From: JAVBRD01 sp031548365
GTDB taxonomy: Bacteria; Bacillota; Clostridia; Christensenellales; UBA1750
Length of the DNA: 64,000 nt
Assembly: GCA_031548365.1 (NCBI GenBank)
Contig: JAVBRD010000019.1
Location: 1-64,000 of the forward strand
Direction of reading: 5' to 3'
Shown here: piece by piece, positions 33,122 to 41,879 of the stretch
How the letters are laid out: every line of letters begins with the position of its first letter
How positions within the stretch are numbered: position 1 is the first letter of the stretch
Translations under genes and position numbers: made by a program
Notes under the pieces: generated by a model
What the model saw: only the letters and a program-made list of their open reading frames with translations
The model's database searches: none
Told to the model about the DNA's origin: nothing

Positions 33122-34186
33122 GTGTTCGGACGTGATGATTTTTTAGTAGTTCAACAAAGATGGGACGCATACTGGACCGAACAAAACAAGCGCCCGGTCT
33201 ACGCGATCACCGTGCCTAAGAACGGGAATGATTTCGCGCCGCGCCCTACGTACATGATGGGTTTCAACGGCGATTTTCAGGGCGTGGCCGACACGCTCGC
33301 TCGCTGGGCGGACAGCTGTGAGTTCTACGGCGAAGGATACGCGTACTACGGGCTGTCCTTCGGAGCGGACGACTTCGCGGCGTTCCTGGGCGCGGACCTC
33401 AAGCTCAGCCCCAACGGCGACACCAGCTGGCCGGTGCACACGCTCACGTCGCTCAAAGGCGCAAAGATCGCCTTTCAAAAGGATGGCAAGTGGTTCACGC
33501 GGCTGTGCGAGTTCCATCACACGCTTAAAGCGACGCTCGGGGACCGCGTGATGCTGGTCGCGCCCACGCTGACAGCGGGGCTTGACGCGGTCGTCGGGCT
33601 GTACGGGGCGATCAACCTGCTCACCGACATGGTCGACGACCCCGAAACTGTCCATGAGGCGCTCGCGCAGGTCGACCGCGCGTACACCGACATTTTTAAC
33701 GCGTGCGCGGAGCTGTTCGACTACAAAACATACGGGAGCGCCACGCGCCACGGCATGTACACCACAAAAGCCGCGGGTGTGCCGCAGTGCGACTTTTCCT
33801 GCATGATCTCCCCTGCGATGTTCGAGGAGTTCGCGGTGCCCAGCATCACGCACGAGTTTTCCCGGCTCACGGGCGGTGAATACCACCTGGACGGCCCCGA
33901 TGCCATCCGCCACCTCGAACGGCTGGTCAAAATCCCCCGCTTGCATACCGTTCAGTGGGTGCCGGGCGCGGGCAACGCGGAGAACGTGGATTGGATGCCG
34001 CTCTACCAGCGTATTGCCGGGCTGGGCAAGGCCCTGATCCTGCACGGCAATCCCACGCGCGTCGAGGAGTTCGAGCGCGTGCTGAACACAAACAAGCTGT
34101 TCTTCTCCGTGGGCGGCCTGAAAACGCGCGCTCAGGCCGAAGATTTCCTCGCGCGGGCGGAGAAGCGCTGGGAGGGGATAAAATGA
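33122..34186 (+). CDS. Uroporphyrinogen decarboxylase-like (URO-D/MtaA fold) protein
   Basis: A 354-residue protein of the URO-D superfamily, which contains heme-pathway decarboxylases and corrinoid/cofactor methyltransferases. 'GEYHLDGPDAIRHLE' and 'KALILHGNPTRVEEFERVL' align with late barrel strands of the family. The Zn-binding His-x-Cys of MtaA/MtbA-type methyltransferases is His-x-Asp here (HLDG), so it is unlikely to be a standard methyltransferase. It starts with GTG 33122 after AGGAGG and overlaps the GH36-like gene by ATGA. A role in removing a methyl or carboxyl group from a sugar is only a hypothesis. Confidence 0.75.
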   Translation: MFGRDDFLVVQQRWDAYWTEQNKRPVYAITVPKNGNDFAPRPTYMMGFNGDFQGVADTLARWADSCEFYGEGYAYYGLSFGADDFAAFLGADLKLSPNGDTSWPVHTLTSLKGAKIAFQKDGKWFTRLCEFHHTLKATLGDRVMLVAPTLTAGLDAVVGLYGAINLLTDMVDDPETVHEALAQVDRAYTDIFNACAELFDYKTYGSATRHGMYTTKAAGVPQCDFSCMISPAMFEEFAVPSITHEFSRLTGGEYHLDGPDAIRHLERLVKIPRLHTVQWVPGAGNAENVDWMPLYQRIAGLGKALILHGNPTRVEEFERVLNTNKLFFSVGGLKTRAQAEDFLARAEKRWEGIK

Positions 34187-36201
34187 ACGAGGTCTTCAAA
34201 GATTGCTACGCGCGCGCGGACGGCGCGTCCGTCATCATTGGCAACGGTAAAATCGAGCGGCGCATGACCGATTTTGGATTGACCGCCCTCGCACTTGAGG
34301 ACAAACAAAACGGGCACGTTTACGCATGCTCCGGTGATGAGACCGTGACGCTGAGCGTACCTTTCGACATCGCCAAAGCGGATGTGAGCTACGCCTGCTG
34401 CGTATCCGACAAGCATGGCCTTTCCCAGAGCGCCCTTTTCCTCAAAATCACTTACGCACACGCGGACGGTGTGTTGGTGCGCGAGTTCGCCGTAACCCCC
34501 GGCCTGCCCTTCATCGCTTCACGCGCGTGGATCAAGGGCGCGGCCGGCGCGGGAACGCGCGCGGACGGCGTCAATGAGGCCGCGTTCAACGGTGTCGAGA
34601 GCAACTATTTCAAAGACAAGCCGGGCAAGGTGCTCTTCAGCGATCCCGACGCGCTCGATGCGCTCCCTCTCGCGGGCGGTCACCTCTGGCTGGATGCCGC
34701 CCAGTTCTTCGACCAGACCGACCGCAACGACTACTTGGTTCGCGAAAGCGGGCAAGCCATCTATCACAGGGGCCGCGCGCGTGTGGATGGCGGCGCGTTC
34801 ATTCTGACGGACAAGCTCAAAAGCGTCTCCCTCATGCTCGTCAAGGACGCGCCCACCCACTTGTGCGCGCTCAACCGTTCAAACTGCGACCTCATCGTGG
34901 AAGGCAACAAATGCGTCCAACTCGTGGGCTCGGGCATCGACCGCACGGTAAACGCCGAGGAGGAGCTCCCGCTCTACGGCTCGACCGTGGGCGTGGGCCG
35001 CCCCGCCGAAATGCACGCGCTCTACCGCGCGTTCTACCGCGCGCAGTACAGGGGCAACCCCGACGGGCGATCTTTCATCATGTCCAACACGTGGGGCGAC
35101 CGCAGCCAGGATACGGCGGTCTGTCACGATTTCATGATGGGCGAGGCGGACGCGGGCAAGGCCATCGGCGTGGACATCATGCAGATCGACGACGGCTGGG
35201 AGCGCGGCGTGACAAGCAACGCCAAGCGCGCGACCGGCGGCGTATGGGAAGGCTACTACGCCTCCGATCCGAACTTTTGGGACGTGAACCTTGAAAAGTT
35301 CCCTGGGGACCTGACGCCCGTTTCCCGCAGAGCAAGCGAGAACGGCATCACTATGGCGCTGTGGTTCTCACCCGATTCCTCAAACGATTTCGCGAACTGG
35401 GAAAAGGACGTCGAGACCATCCTCGCGCTTTCGGAAAAGTACGGCGTACAGTATTTCAAGCTCGACGGCGTCAAGATCCGCAACAAGCTGTGCGAGAAAC
35501 GCTACCTTCGCTTCCTTGACGCCGTGACCGAGCGGGGCGGCGGCAAAATCTTCGTCAATCAGGACATCACGGCCGAACAGCGCCTGGGATATTTCTACGA
35601 AAAGCCATACGGCACGCTGTTTGTCGAAAACCGCTACACCGATTGGGTCAACTACTATCCGCACAACACGCTTAAGAACCTGTGGTGCCTGTCGAAGTAC
35701 ATCCCGTCGTACAAGTTTCAGTTCGAGCTGCTCAACAACCGCAGAAACGCGGCGCTGTACGCGGGCGATCCGCTCGCGCCGTCCACGTACGACATCGACT
35801 ACGAATTCGCCGCCGTGATGCTCGCCAACCCGCTGGTGTGGATGGAGATGAGCCGCCTGCCAGCTGAGGATATCGCCCGGCTCCGCGCGGTCGTCGACGG
35901 TTACAAGGCGCACCGCGAGGCGTTTTTCGCCGCTGATGTGAGCCCCATCGGGCAAACGCCCTGCGGCTCCGGCTTCACGGGCTTCCACGTCAAGGTGGAT
36001 GCGAAGAGCGGTTACTTCCTGTTGTTCCGCGAACTGACCGAGGATACTCACTTCACGTACGCTCTCGGCGAGACGTTTTTCGGCGCAAACACAACAGTGC
36101 TCATATCCAACGGCGAGTGCGCGGCCGTGCTGGATTCCGGCGCGCTTCGCTTCACGATGAGCAAGCCGCGCGGGTACGCGCTGGTGAAATACCAACGCTG
36201 A
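34183..36201 (+). CDS. GH36/GH27-like alpha-glycosidase
   Basis: A 672-residue clan GH-D type glycosidase. The barrel starts near residue 300 with 'FIMSNTWGDRSQD', then 'GVDIMQIDDGWERG' (the family 'xxDDGW' motif), 'TMALWFSPDSSND' and 'VQYFKLDGVKI', where the Asp of KLDG is the expected nucleophile. The N-terminal 290 residues form a beta-sandwich. Known members cleave alpha-galactosides and related alpha-linked sugars. No signal peptide: it acts in the cytosol. Its ATG overlaps the stop of the URO-D-like gene. Confidence 0.82.
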   Translation: MNEVFKDCYARADGASVIIGNGKIERRMTDFGLTALALEDKQNGHVYACSGDETVTLSVPFDIAKADVSYACCVSDKHGLSQSALFLKITYAHADGVLVREFAVTPGLPFIASRAWIKGAAGAGTRADGVNEAAFNGVESNYFKDKPGKVLFSDPDALDALPLAGGHLWLDAAQFFDQTDRNDYLVRESGQAIYHRGRARVDGGAFILTDKLKSVSLMLVKDAPTHLCALNRSNCDLIVEGNKCVQLVGSGIDRTVNAEEELPLYGSTVGVGRPAEMHALYRAFYRAQYRGNPDGRSFIMSNTWGDRSQDTAVCHDFMMGEADAGKAIGVDIMQIDDGWERGVTSNAKRATGGVWEGYYASDPNFWDVNLEKFPGDLTPVSRRASENGITMALWFSPDSSNDFANWEKDVETILALSEKYGVQYFKLDGVKIRNKLCEKRYLRFLDAVTERGGGKIFVNQDITAEQRLGYFYEKPYGTLFVENRYTDWVNYYPHNTLKNLWCLSKYIPSYKFQFELLNNRRNAALYAGDPLAPSTYDIDYEFAAVMLANPLVWMEMSRLPAEDIARLRAVVDGYKAHREAFFAADVSPIGQTPCGSGFTGFHVKVDAKSGYFLLFRELTEDTHFTYALGETFFGANTTVLISNGECAAVLDSGALRFTMSKPRGYALVKYQR

Positions 36202-36293
36202 TTCCTACGTGCGGCGATGCCCGCACCGCGCTTTGACGACCCATCCGGCCTCATCATCATCGCCTTTCACTGAACTGAACAGAGGTGACACAT

Positions 36294-38954
36294 ATGGAAC
36301 ACCCGCTGATGACGCTGCCCGCGTTCGGGCCGTACACCAAGCGCTACATGGGCATATCGCACATCCCCGCCGACGAGCTGGGCGCGCGGTTCGACCTCTC
36401 GATTTTTCCCGCGCTCTACCGGCGCAAGATCGACGTGCCCAACGTCAACTACGAATCCGGATGGCACCCGTGGGAGGCCGCGCCCGACCTCTCGTACTAC
36501 CGCTACCGCTGCGAGGTCGAGTGGAAGGACGGCGTATACGCCGACATTTCCTTTGCGCAAATGGGCGAAGGAGCGCGGCTGATCGCGTGCGATCTCGTCA
36601 ACAACACAGGCCGCACCGTGTCGCTCGCGCTGCACGCGATGGCGTCCATCCATCACCCCACCGCGCGCGCGCACGACAAGACGCCCATCCGCACTGCGCG
36701 CGCGTGTTTGCCCGAGAGCGCGTCTCTCATGCACGCGCTTGATTACCGGGCGTTTGCCTACAAGACCCCCCGCCCCTCCGATCACCTCGTCACGGACGGC
36801 TGGATGCGCGGGGAAGCCCGCGAGCACGGCTTCCTTGATGGCGCGGGCATCGGATGCGGCTTCGGCGGCGAGGCGGGCGACCGGGTGTCGTATGAGTTGA
36901 TCCTCCCCGCCACGCTCGCGGACGCATCTGTTTGCCTGTACGCGAGGGCGTCCTCGCACGCGGCGTTTGACGTTATCGTCGACGGGTGCAGGAAAGGCGC
37001 GGTCGTAATCGGCTGCGCTGAGTTTAGCGTGTGCTCGGTTGGCGTCGGCGCGCTTTCGAAGGGCGCGCATGTCGTCGAGGTCGTCGGCACCGGAACGGCC
37101 GCGCAGATCGGGGCCGTCATGGTCTGCGAAAGCACAGACGCATCCGCCATCCGCTTTGAGGCGAACGACCCAAACCTGCGCCCCGAGACCGAGGAGTTCG
37201 GCGATTCGGGTTTCGCGCTTGACTACCAGGGTGTCCCCGCGCGCTACGGCGTGCTTTTCCGGGCGCAAAGCGCGCAGATCCGCCGCGTGCTGACAAGCGA
37301 ACTGGATGATTATTTCCGCTTCATGGCGCACAACCATGTCTCCAAGGTGCTGACCGGGGACGGTAGGGGTTGCTACGACAACATCTTCATGCGGCCCTAC
37401 GCGCTCAAATCGGGCGAGACGCGCACGATCTACGGCGTGATCGCCGCCGGCGACCCGGCCGCGGTATCCGCCGCGCTGGCCGCATTCGGGAGCATGAGCG
37501 ACGCCGGCTGTGCCGCCCACATGGAGCAAGCGCGAACGCGCGCCGCGCTTCTATCTCGCTCTGACGATCCCTACGCCTTCTCCCAGCGGCTGATGGCGGC
37601 CACCGTGCTGACTAACGTGGTCTACCCTGTCTACACGCGCCGAACCTTCATCAAGCACAACACGCCAGGGCGCTGGTGGGACTGCCTTTACACCTGGGAC
37701 TCGGGCATGCTGGGTCTCGGACTTTTGCAATACGATTTAAGGCGCGCGCTCGAGTGCCTCCAAACATACCTGACGCCTGTAGGCGACGAGCACTGCGCGT
37801 TCATCCACCACGGGAGCATGGTGCCCACGCAGTTCGCGTTGGCCATCGAGCTGATGAACCGGGGGCTGGGCAAGGACGCCATGGCCTTCCTATACCCGCG
37901 CATGAAGCAGTACTACGACTTCTACACCGGCAAGGCCGGCGGCTCCACCATGCGCATGCCCTCCGGGCTTTTGCGCTCGTGGGACTATTTTTATAACTCC
38001 GGCGGCTGGGACGACTACGCGCCGCAAAAGACGGTTCACCAGCTGGGCCTGTCCAAACGCACCGCGCCCATGGTCAACACCTGCCACGCCATCATCGCGT
38101 CGCGCGCGCTTGAGATGATGGCGGATGCGCTGGGCGTGTCGGGCGATCAGGATGTGTACAGAGCCGACCGCGAAGCGTTCGCAGCCGCGATGCAAACGCA
38201 CGCGTGGGACGAAGACGCGGGTTTCTTCGGCTACGTGCTGCATGACGAGACGGGGAGCGTCACGGGGCTTCTGCGCCACGAGCCATCCGGCCAGAACCAC
38301 AACATGGGTCTGGACGGGCTTTATCCCATGGTGGTGGGCGCGGTCACGAAAGAACAAAACGAGCGCATGCGTCAGACGCTGCTCTCGCCGCGGCTGCTCA
38401 CCCCCGTAGGCCTGACGACCGTGGACACGACCGCCGCATACTACACGCGGGACGGCTATTGGAACGGCGCGGTGTGGATGCCCCACCAGTGGTTTTTCTT
38501 TAAGGGACTGCTCGACGACGGGGACGCGCGCGGCGCGGAACGCATCGCCAAGCGCGGCCTGGACGTGTGGGCGGCGGAGGCGGACGAGTCCTACCTGTGC
38601 TTTGAGCATTTCATGGTGGAAGGCGGACGCGGCGCGGGATGGCATCACTTCAGCGGCCTCAGCTCCCCGGTGTGCGACTGGTACTCGACGTACTATCAGC
38701 CATTCCGCCTCACGGTCGGCCTCCGAACGCGCGTCCTCTCGTTTAAGAACTGCCCGGACGACTTCTCCCTGACCGCGGAGCTAAAACACTACGGCGCGCA
38801 CGCGCCCGTCATTCTCGCGTGCATGCCTGCCGGGAGACTGTACGCCGCGACTTGGAACGGCCAACCCGTGAACGTGGGTTACGCGTTCAGCGGCGCGCTT
38901 GAAATCCGTCTCGACGGCGCGGAACAGGGCGTGCTGGAAATCACGCCCATCTAG
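36294..38954 (+). CDS. Putative (alpha/alpha)6-barrel glycoside hydrolase
   Basis: An 886-residue protein. A beta-rich N-terminal 400 residues lead into a helical toroid with 'GRWWDCLYTWDSGMLGLGLLQY', 'MRMPSGLLRSWDYFY' and 'YWNGAVWMPHQWFFFKGLLDDGD'. The last motif (YW-G-WxP.Q.....GL) resembles GH63/GH37-type glucosidase and trehalase folds. Candidate catalytic acids are in 'YTWDSG' and near 'CFEHFMVEGG'. ATG 36294 follows AGAGGTGA. It ends the glycan operon. Confidence 0.72.
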   Translation: MEHPLMTLPAFGPYTKRYMGISHIPADELGARFDLSIFPALYRRKIDVPNVNYESGWHPWEAAPDLSYYRYRCEVEWKDGVYADISFAQMGEGARLIACDLVNNTGRTVSLALHAMASIHHPTARAHDKTPIRTARACLPESASLMHALDYRAFAYKTPRPSDHLVTDGWMRGEAREHGFLDGAGIGCGFGGEAGDRVSYELILPATLADASVCLYARASSHAAFDVIVDGCRKGAVVIGCAEFSVCSVGVGALSKGAHVVEVVGTGTAAQIGAVMVCESTDASAIRFEANDPNLRPETEEFGDSGFALDYQGVPARYGVLFRAQSAQIRRVLTSELDDYFRFMAHNHVSKVLTGDGRGCYDNIFMRPYALKSGETRTIYGVIAAGDPAAVSAALAAFGSMSDAGCAAHMEQARTRAALLSRSDDPYAFSQRLMAATVLTNVVYPVYTRRTFIKHNTPGRWWDCLYTWDSGMLGLGLLQYDLRRALECLQTYLTPVGDEHCAFIHHGSMVPTQFALAIELMNRGLGKDAMAFLYPRMKQYYDFYTGKAGGSTMRMPSGLLRSWDYFYNSGGWDDYAPQKTVHQLGLSKRTAPMVNTCHAIIASRALEMMADALGVSGDQDVYRADREAFAAAMQTHAWDEDAGFFGYVLHDETGSVTGLLRHEPSGQNHNMGLDGLYPMVVGAVTKEQNERMRQTLLSPRLLTPVGLTTVDTTAAYYTRDGYWNGAVWMPHQWFFFKGLLDDGDARGAERIAKRGLDVWAAEADESYLCFEHFMVEGGRGAGWHHFSGLSSPVCDWYSTYYQPFRLTVGLRTRVLSFKNCPDDFSLTAELKHYGAHAPVILACMPAGRLYAATWNGQPVNVGYAFSGALEIRLDGAEQGVLEITPI

Positions 38955-39061
38955 GCCAAATGCGGCGGGACGGCGGAGCGAGGCCGGTTAAGGCATCCCA
39001 TGCGTCCCGCCTCGCCGTCCGCCGTTTCCATGCGGATCGTCAAACAATATCGCCGCGCCGC

Positions 39062-39090
39062 TTGACCTCGGGCGCGTGCGGCGATATACT
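39062..39090 (+). promoter_or_regulatory. Sigma-A promoter of the HD-GYP gene
   Basis: -35 TTGACC (39062-39067) and -10 TATACT (39085-39090) have 17-bp spacing. The start near 39097 gives a leader of about 37 nt. A GC-rich imperfect inverted repeat at about 38962-39027 between this and the preceding stop may end the glycan operon. Confidence 0.75.
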
Positions 39091-39133
39091 TTCTTAGCAC
39101 ACACGCGATCATGCGCGCGCAAGGAGCGAATGA

Positions 39134-40144
39134 ATGAAACCCACGATTATTTGCGCTGACAGCCACTTGGCAGACCTTGAGCTGCTCAGGTCGCTGCTTT
39201 GCACCCTCTTTGGCGCAACACATGACATTCTGGCGTACGGACGCGGGGACCATGCGCTCGACGCATACGAACGTCTGCTTGATGATGGAACGGACGTCCC
39301 CGTCGTGATCAGTGAGATGCATCTAGAGGACATGTCGGGCGACGACTTGCTCGAGCGGATCGACATGCGCTCGAAGCACACCAACAAAATCATGGTGATG
39401 GGCGACTGCTCGGCGGAGAGCATCGCGCGGACCCTCTCCAAGGTGCCGCTTTTTCGTCTGGTCGTAAAGCCGTGGGATCCCGACGAGTTGGCCATGGCGA
39501 TGTATCAGGCCATCGAGAGCTACGACAACCACGAAAACGTGCGCGCTCTCGTCAAGCAAAACGAAACGCTCCTGCGCCATCTCAAAACAACGCTTCGCGA
39601 GACCATCGACGCGCTCTCAACCGCGGTCGAGGCGCGCGACGCGTTCACAAACGGCCACACATGGCGCGTGACCGAGCTCGCGCTCCGTCTCGCGGACAGC
39701 ATGCGGCTTTCGTCCGAGGACGCCGAACAACTGGAGATGGCTTGCCTCTTGCACGACGTGGGCAAGATCGGCGTGCCGGACAGCGTGCTTCTCGCCACGC
39801 ACGCGTACTCCCCCGATGAGTACCGGCAGATGAAAGAGCACGTGATCACAGGGGCCAACATCATCTCTAAGATAAGCGGGCTGGACGGCTTGGGCGAAAT
39901 CGTTCGCCATCACCACGAGCACTACGATGGCTCGGGCTATCCGGACGGCCTCGCCGGTGAGCGCATCCCGCTCATCGCGCGCATCATCTGCCTCGCAGAC
40001 GCGTACGACGCCATGATCTCCGACCGCAACTTCCGCTCCCGCTACTCGCGCGAGCGCATCATCGCGGAAATATCCATGAACAGCGGAAAACACTTCGACC
40101 CGGTCGTCGTCGAGCACTTCCTCAAGCTGAGCAATACGCTCTAG
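39134..40144 (+). CDS. HD-GYP response regulator with an altered receiver domain
   Basis: A 336-residue protein. Residues 1-125 form a receiver-like domain in which the usual phospho-acceptor Asp is Glu61 ('VVISEMHL'); the conserved Lys is kept in 'VVKPWDP' (112). A helix linker (130-160) leads to an HD-GYP domain with H207-D208 ('LLHDVGKIG') and the complete 'HHEHYDGSGYP' motif (260-270). HD-GYP enzymes hydrolyse cyclic di-GMP or related cyclic dinucleotides. The Asp-to-Glu change suggests a receiver that cannot be phosphorylated normally or mimics phosphorylation. No kinase is adjacent. Confidence 0.88.
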   Translation: MKPTIICADSHLADLELLRSLLCTLFGATHDILAYGRGDHALDAYERLLDDGTDVPVVISEMHLEDMSGDDLLERIDMRSKHTNKIMVMGDCSAESIARTLSKVPLFRLVVKPWDPDELAMAMYQAIESYDNHENVRALVKQNETLLRHLKTTLRETIDALSTAVEARDAFTNGHTWRVTELALRLADSMRLSSEDAEQLEMACLLHDVGKIGVPDSVLLATHAYSPDEYRQMKEHVITGANIISKISGLDGLGEIVRHHHEHYDGSGYPDGLAGERIPLIARIICLADAYDAMISDRNFRSRYSRERIIAEISMNSGKHFDPVVVEHFLKLSNTL

Positions 40145-40247
40145 CGCTCCGCGCAGGCCCCACGCCATTAAGGTATTATAAATGCCATCGACCAGGGAGG
40201 CACGCCGCCAAAACGGCATTGCCGCCCTGCTTGTTTTACGGGATTTG

Positions 40248-40256
40248 TGTTATAAT
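40248..40256 (+). promoter_or_regulatory. Extended -10 promoter of the esterase pair
   Basis: TGTTATAAT supplies a TG extension and a perfect TATAAT (40251-40256), 22 nt before ATG 40279. No good -35 is visible, as is common for extended -10 promoters. Confidence 0.6.
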
Positions 40257-40278
40257 GGTCAAAAACAGGAGGGATCGC

Positions 40279-41073
40279 ATGGCGCTTCTGCACGTTAACA
40301 TGAAATCCGATGCGCTGCGCCTCGCCGTGGAGGTGGACGTGGTGCTCCCGCAGGCATCACCAACCCAGATCGGCATGAAAGGCGCGAGCAAGGCGGGGCC
40401 TTACCCCACACTTTATCTTTTGCACGGAATGTCGGACGATCACACGATCTGGCAGAGGCGGACGTCCATTGAGCGGTACGCCGCGGATAAAAACCTCGCG
40501 GTCGTCATGCCGTCCACGCACCTTGGATGGTACACCGACATGCAAAAAGGCAACCGCTATTATGAATACATTTCGTGCGAGCTCCCGGCCGCGTGCGAGC
40601 GCATGTTTCCACTCTCGCCCAAACGCGAGGACCGCTTTGTGGCCGGACTGTCCATGGGCGGGTACGGCGCCATGAAAATCGGCCTTCGCGCGCATGCCAA
40701 GTTTTGCGCCGCGGCTTCGCTCTCCGGCGCGATGGACGTGTGCCGCATCATGGGCGACAAACACGACGCGTATTGGGACACGATCTTCCCTCAGCTCGAT
40801 CGCCTGAAAGGCTCGGATGACGACCTGTTCGCGCTCGCGGAGAAGCTGGCCAAATCGGGCGCTGAAAAAACAAAGCTCTACATGTGGTGCGGGCTTGAGG
40901 ACTTCCTGTATCAGGACAACATCCGCATGCGCGCGCACCTTAACAAACTCGGATATGATCTGCGCTACGAAGAGAGCGCGGGCGGCCACACGTGGGACCG
41001 GTGGGACGACAAGATCCAGACCGTGCTCTCCTGGCTGCCCATCGCCGCGAACGCCGGAAAGGGGGCGAAGTGA
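40279..41073 (+). CDS. Alpha/beta-hydrolase esterase (FrmB/EstA type), first copy
   Basis: A 264-residue esterase of the S-formylglutathione hydrolase-like family. 'YLLHGMSDDHTIWQRRTSIERYA' carries the oxyanion region, the nucleophile elbow is GLSMGGYG, and 'AGGHTWDRWDDKI' holds the catalytic His. There is no signal peptide. GGAGGGA precedes the ATG. The stop overlaps the next start (TGATG at 41071-41075). The protein is a paralogue of its neighbour. Removal of acyl groups from sugars is plausible in this setting. Confidence 0.87.
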   Translation: MALLHVNMKSDALRLAVEVDVVLPQASPTQIGMKGASKAGPYPTLYLLHGMSDDHTIWQRRTSIERYAADKNLAVVMPSTHLGWYTDMQKGNRYYEYISCELPAACERMFPLSPKREDRFVAGLSMGGYGAMKIGLRAHAKFCAAASLSGAMDVCRIMGDKHDAYWDTIFPQLDRLKGSDDDLFALAEKLAKSGAEKTKLYMWCGLEDFLYQDNIRMRAHLNKLGYDLRYEESAGGHTWDRWDDKIQTVLSWLPIAANAGKGAK

Positions 41074-41840
41074 TGGCGCTCATCACCGTTCGTTTCTTCT
41101 CCAACACCCTCCACATGTGCGCGTCCGCCACCGTGCTCCTGCCTGAGAGCGCGCCGCCCGAGAACGGATTTCGCACGCTCCTGCTTTTGCACGGCATGAC
41201 CGACAACCACACCGCCTGGACGCGCTACACGTCCATCGAGCGGTACGCGGCGGCGAGAAACCTCGCGGTTATCATGCCCGACGCGCACCTGTCGTGCTAC
41301 GCGGACATGGCCTACGGCAACAGATATTACACACACATCGCCGAGGAAGTGCCTGAAATCATGCGCTCCTTCTTCCCCGCGCTCTCCAAACGGCCCGAGG
41401 ACAATTACGTCGCCGGGCTGTCGATGGGCGGGGGCGGCGCGCTGCGCATCGGACTTACAAACCCCGAGCGTTACGCGGCCATCGGCGTTTTCTCGGCCGC
41501 GATCTATTCCGCGCGCGACTTTGAGGCGATCCGGCAGAAAAACCCGGGCAAGTTCGCCGAGTTTGAACTGGTTTTCGGGGAAGGCTGCCCCATCAAGGGC
41601 ACGCAAAGCGACGCGTTTTTTCTGGCAAACCAGGCGGTCAGGAGCGGCGCGCGCCTCCCGCGCGTCTACCACACTTGCGGCGCGCAGGACGGGCTGGCCG
41701 GGGAAAACCGCGCAGCGAGCGATTTTTTCGCGTCGCTTCCCGGCAACCCCTTCTCCTATGTTTACGAAGAGTATGACGGCGTGCACGACTGGGCGTTCTG
41801 GGATGCGGCGATCCAGCGGTATTTGTGTTTTATCGGATGA
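41073..41840 (+). CDS. Alpha/beta-hydrolase esterase (FrmB/EstA type), second copy
   Basis: A 255-residue paralogue of the preceding esterase with 'LLLLHGMTDNHTAWTRYTSIERYA', elbow GLSMGGGG and a C-terminal 'DGVHDWAFWD' catalytic His. It is translated from an overlapping TGATG. The two copies share the core but differ in the substrate-side regions, suggesting tandem duplication with divergence of acyl-ester specificity. Confidence 0.87.
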   Translation: MALITVRFFSNTLHMCASATVLLPESAPPENGFRTLLLLHGMTDNHTAWTRYTSIERYAAARNLAVIMPDAHLSCYADMAYGNRYYTHIAEEVPEIMRSFFPALSKRPEDNYVAGLSMGGGGALRIGLTNPERYAAIGVFSAAIYSARDFEAIRQKNPGKFAEFELVFGEGCPIKGTQSDAFFLANQAVRSGARLPRVYHTCGAQDGLAGENRAASDFFASLPGNPFSYVYEEYDGVHDWAFWDAAIQRYLCFIG

Positions 41841-41879
41841 CGCCCGCCCGGGCAGAATAGAATCATATGGGGTGAGAGC

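Noticed and set aside
36267..37529. Long minus-strand open frame opposite the (alpha/alpha)6 glycosidase
   Set aside because: It is the shadow of a high-GC real gene: composition is Arg/Ala/Val/His-rich without a recognisable motif or ribosome binding site. Similar shadows occur at 25604-26539, 40965-42812, 53307-54338 and 59374-61245.
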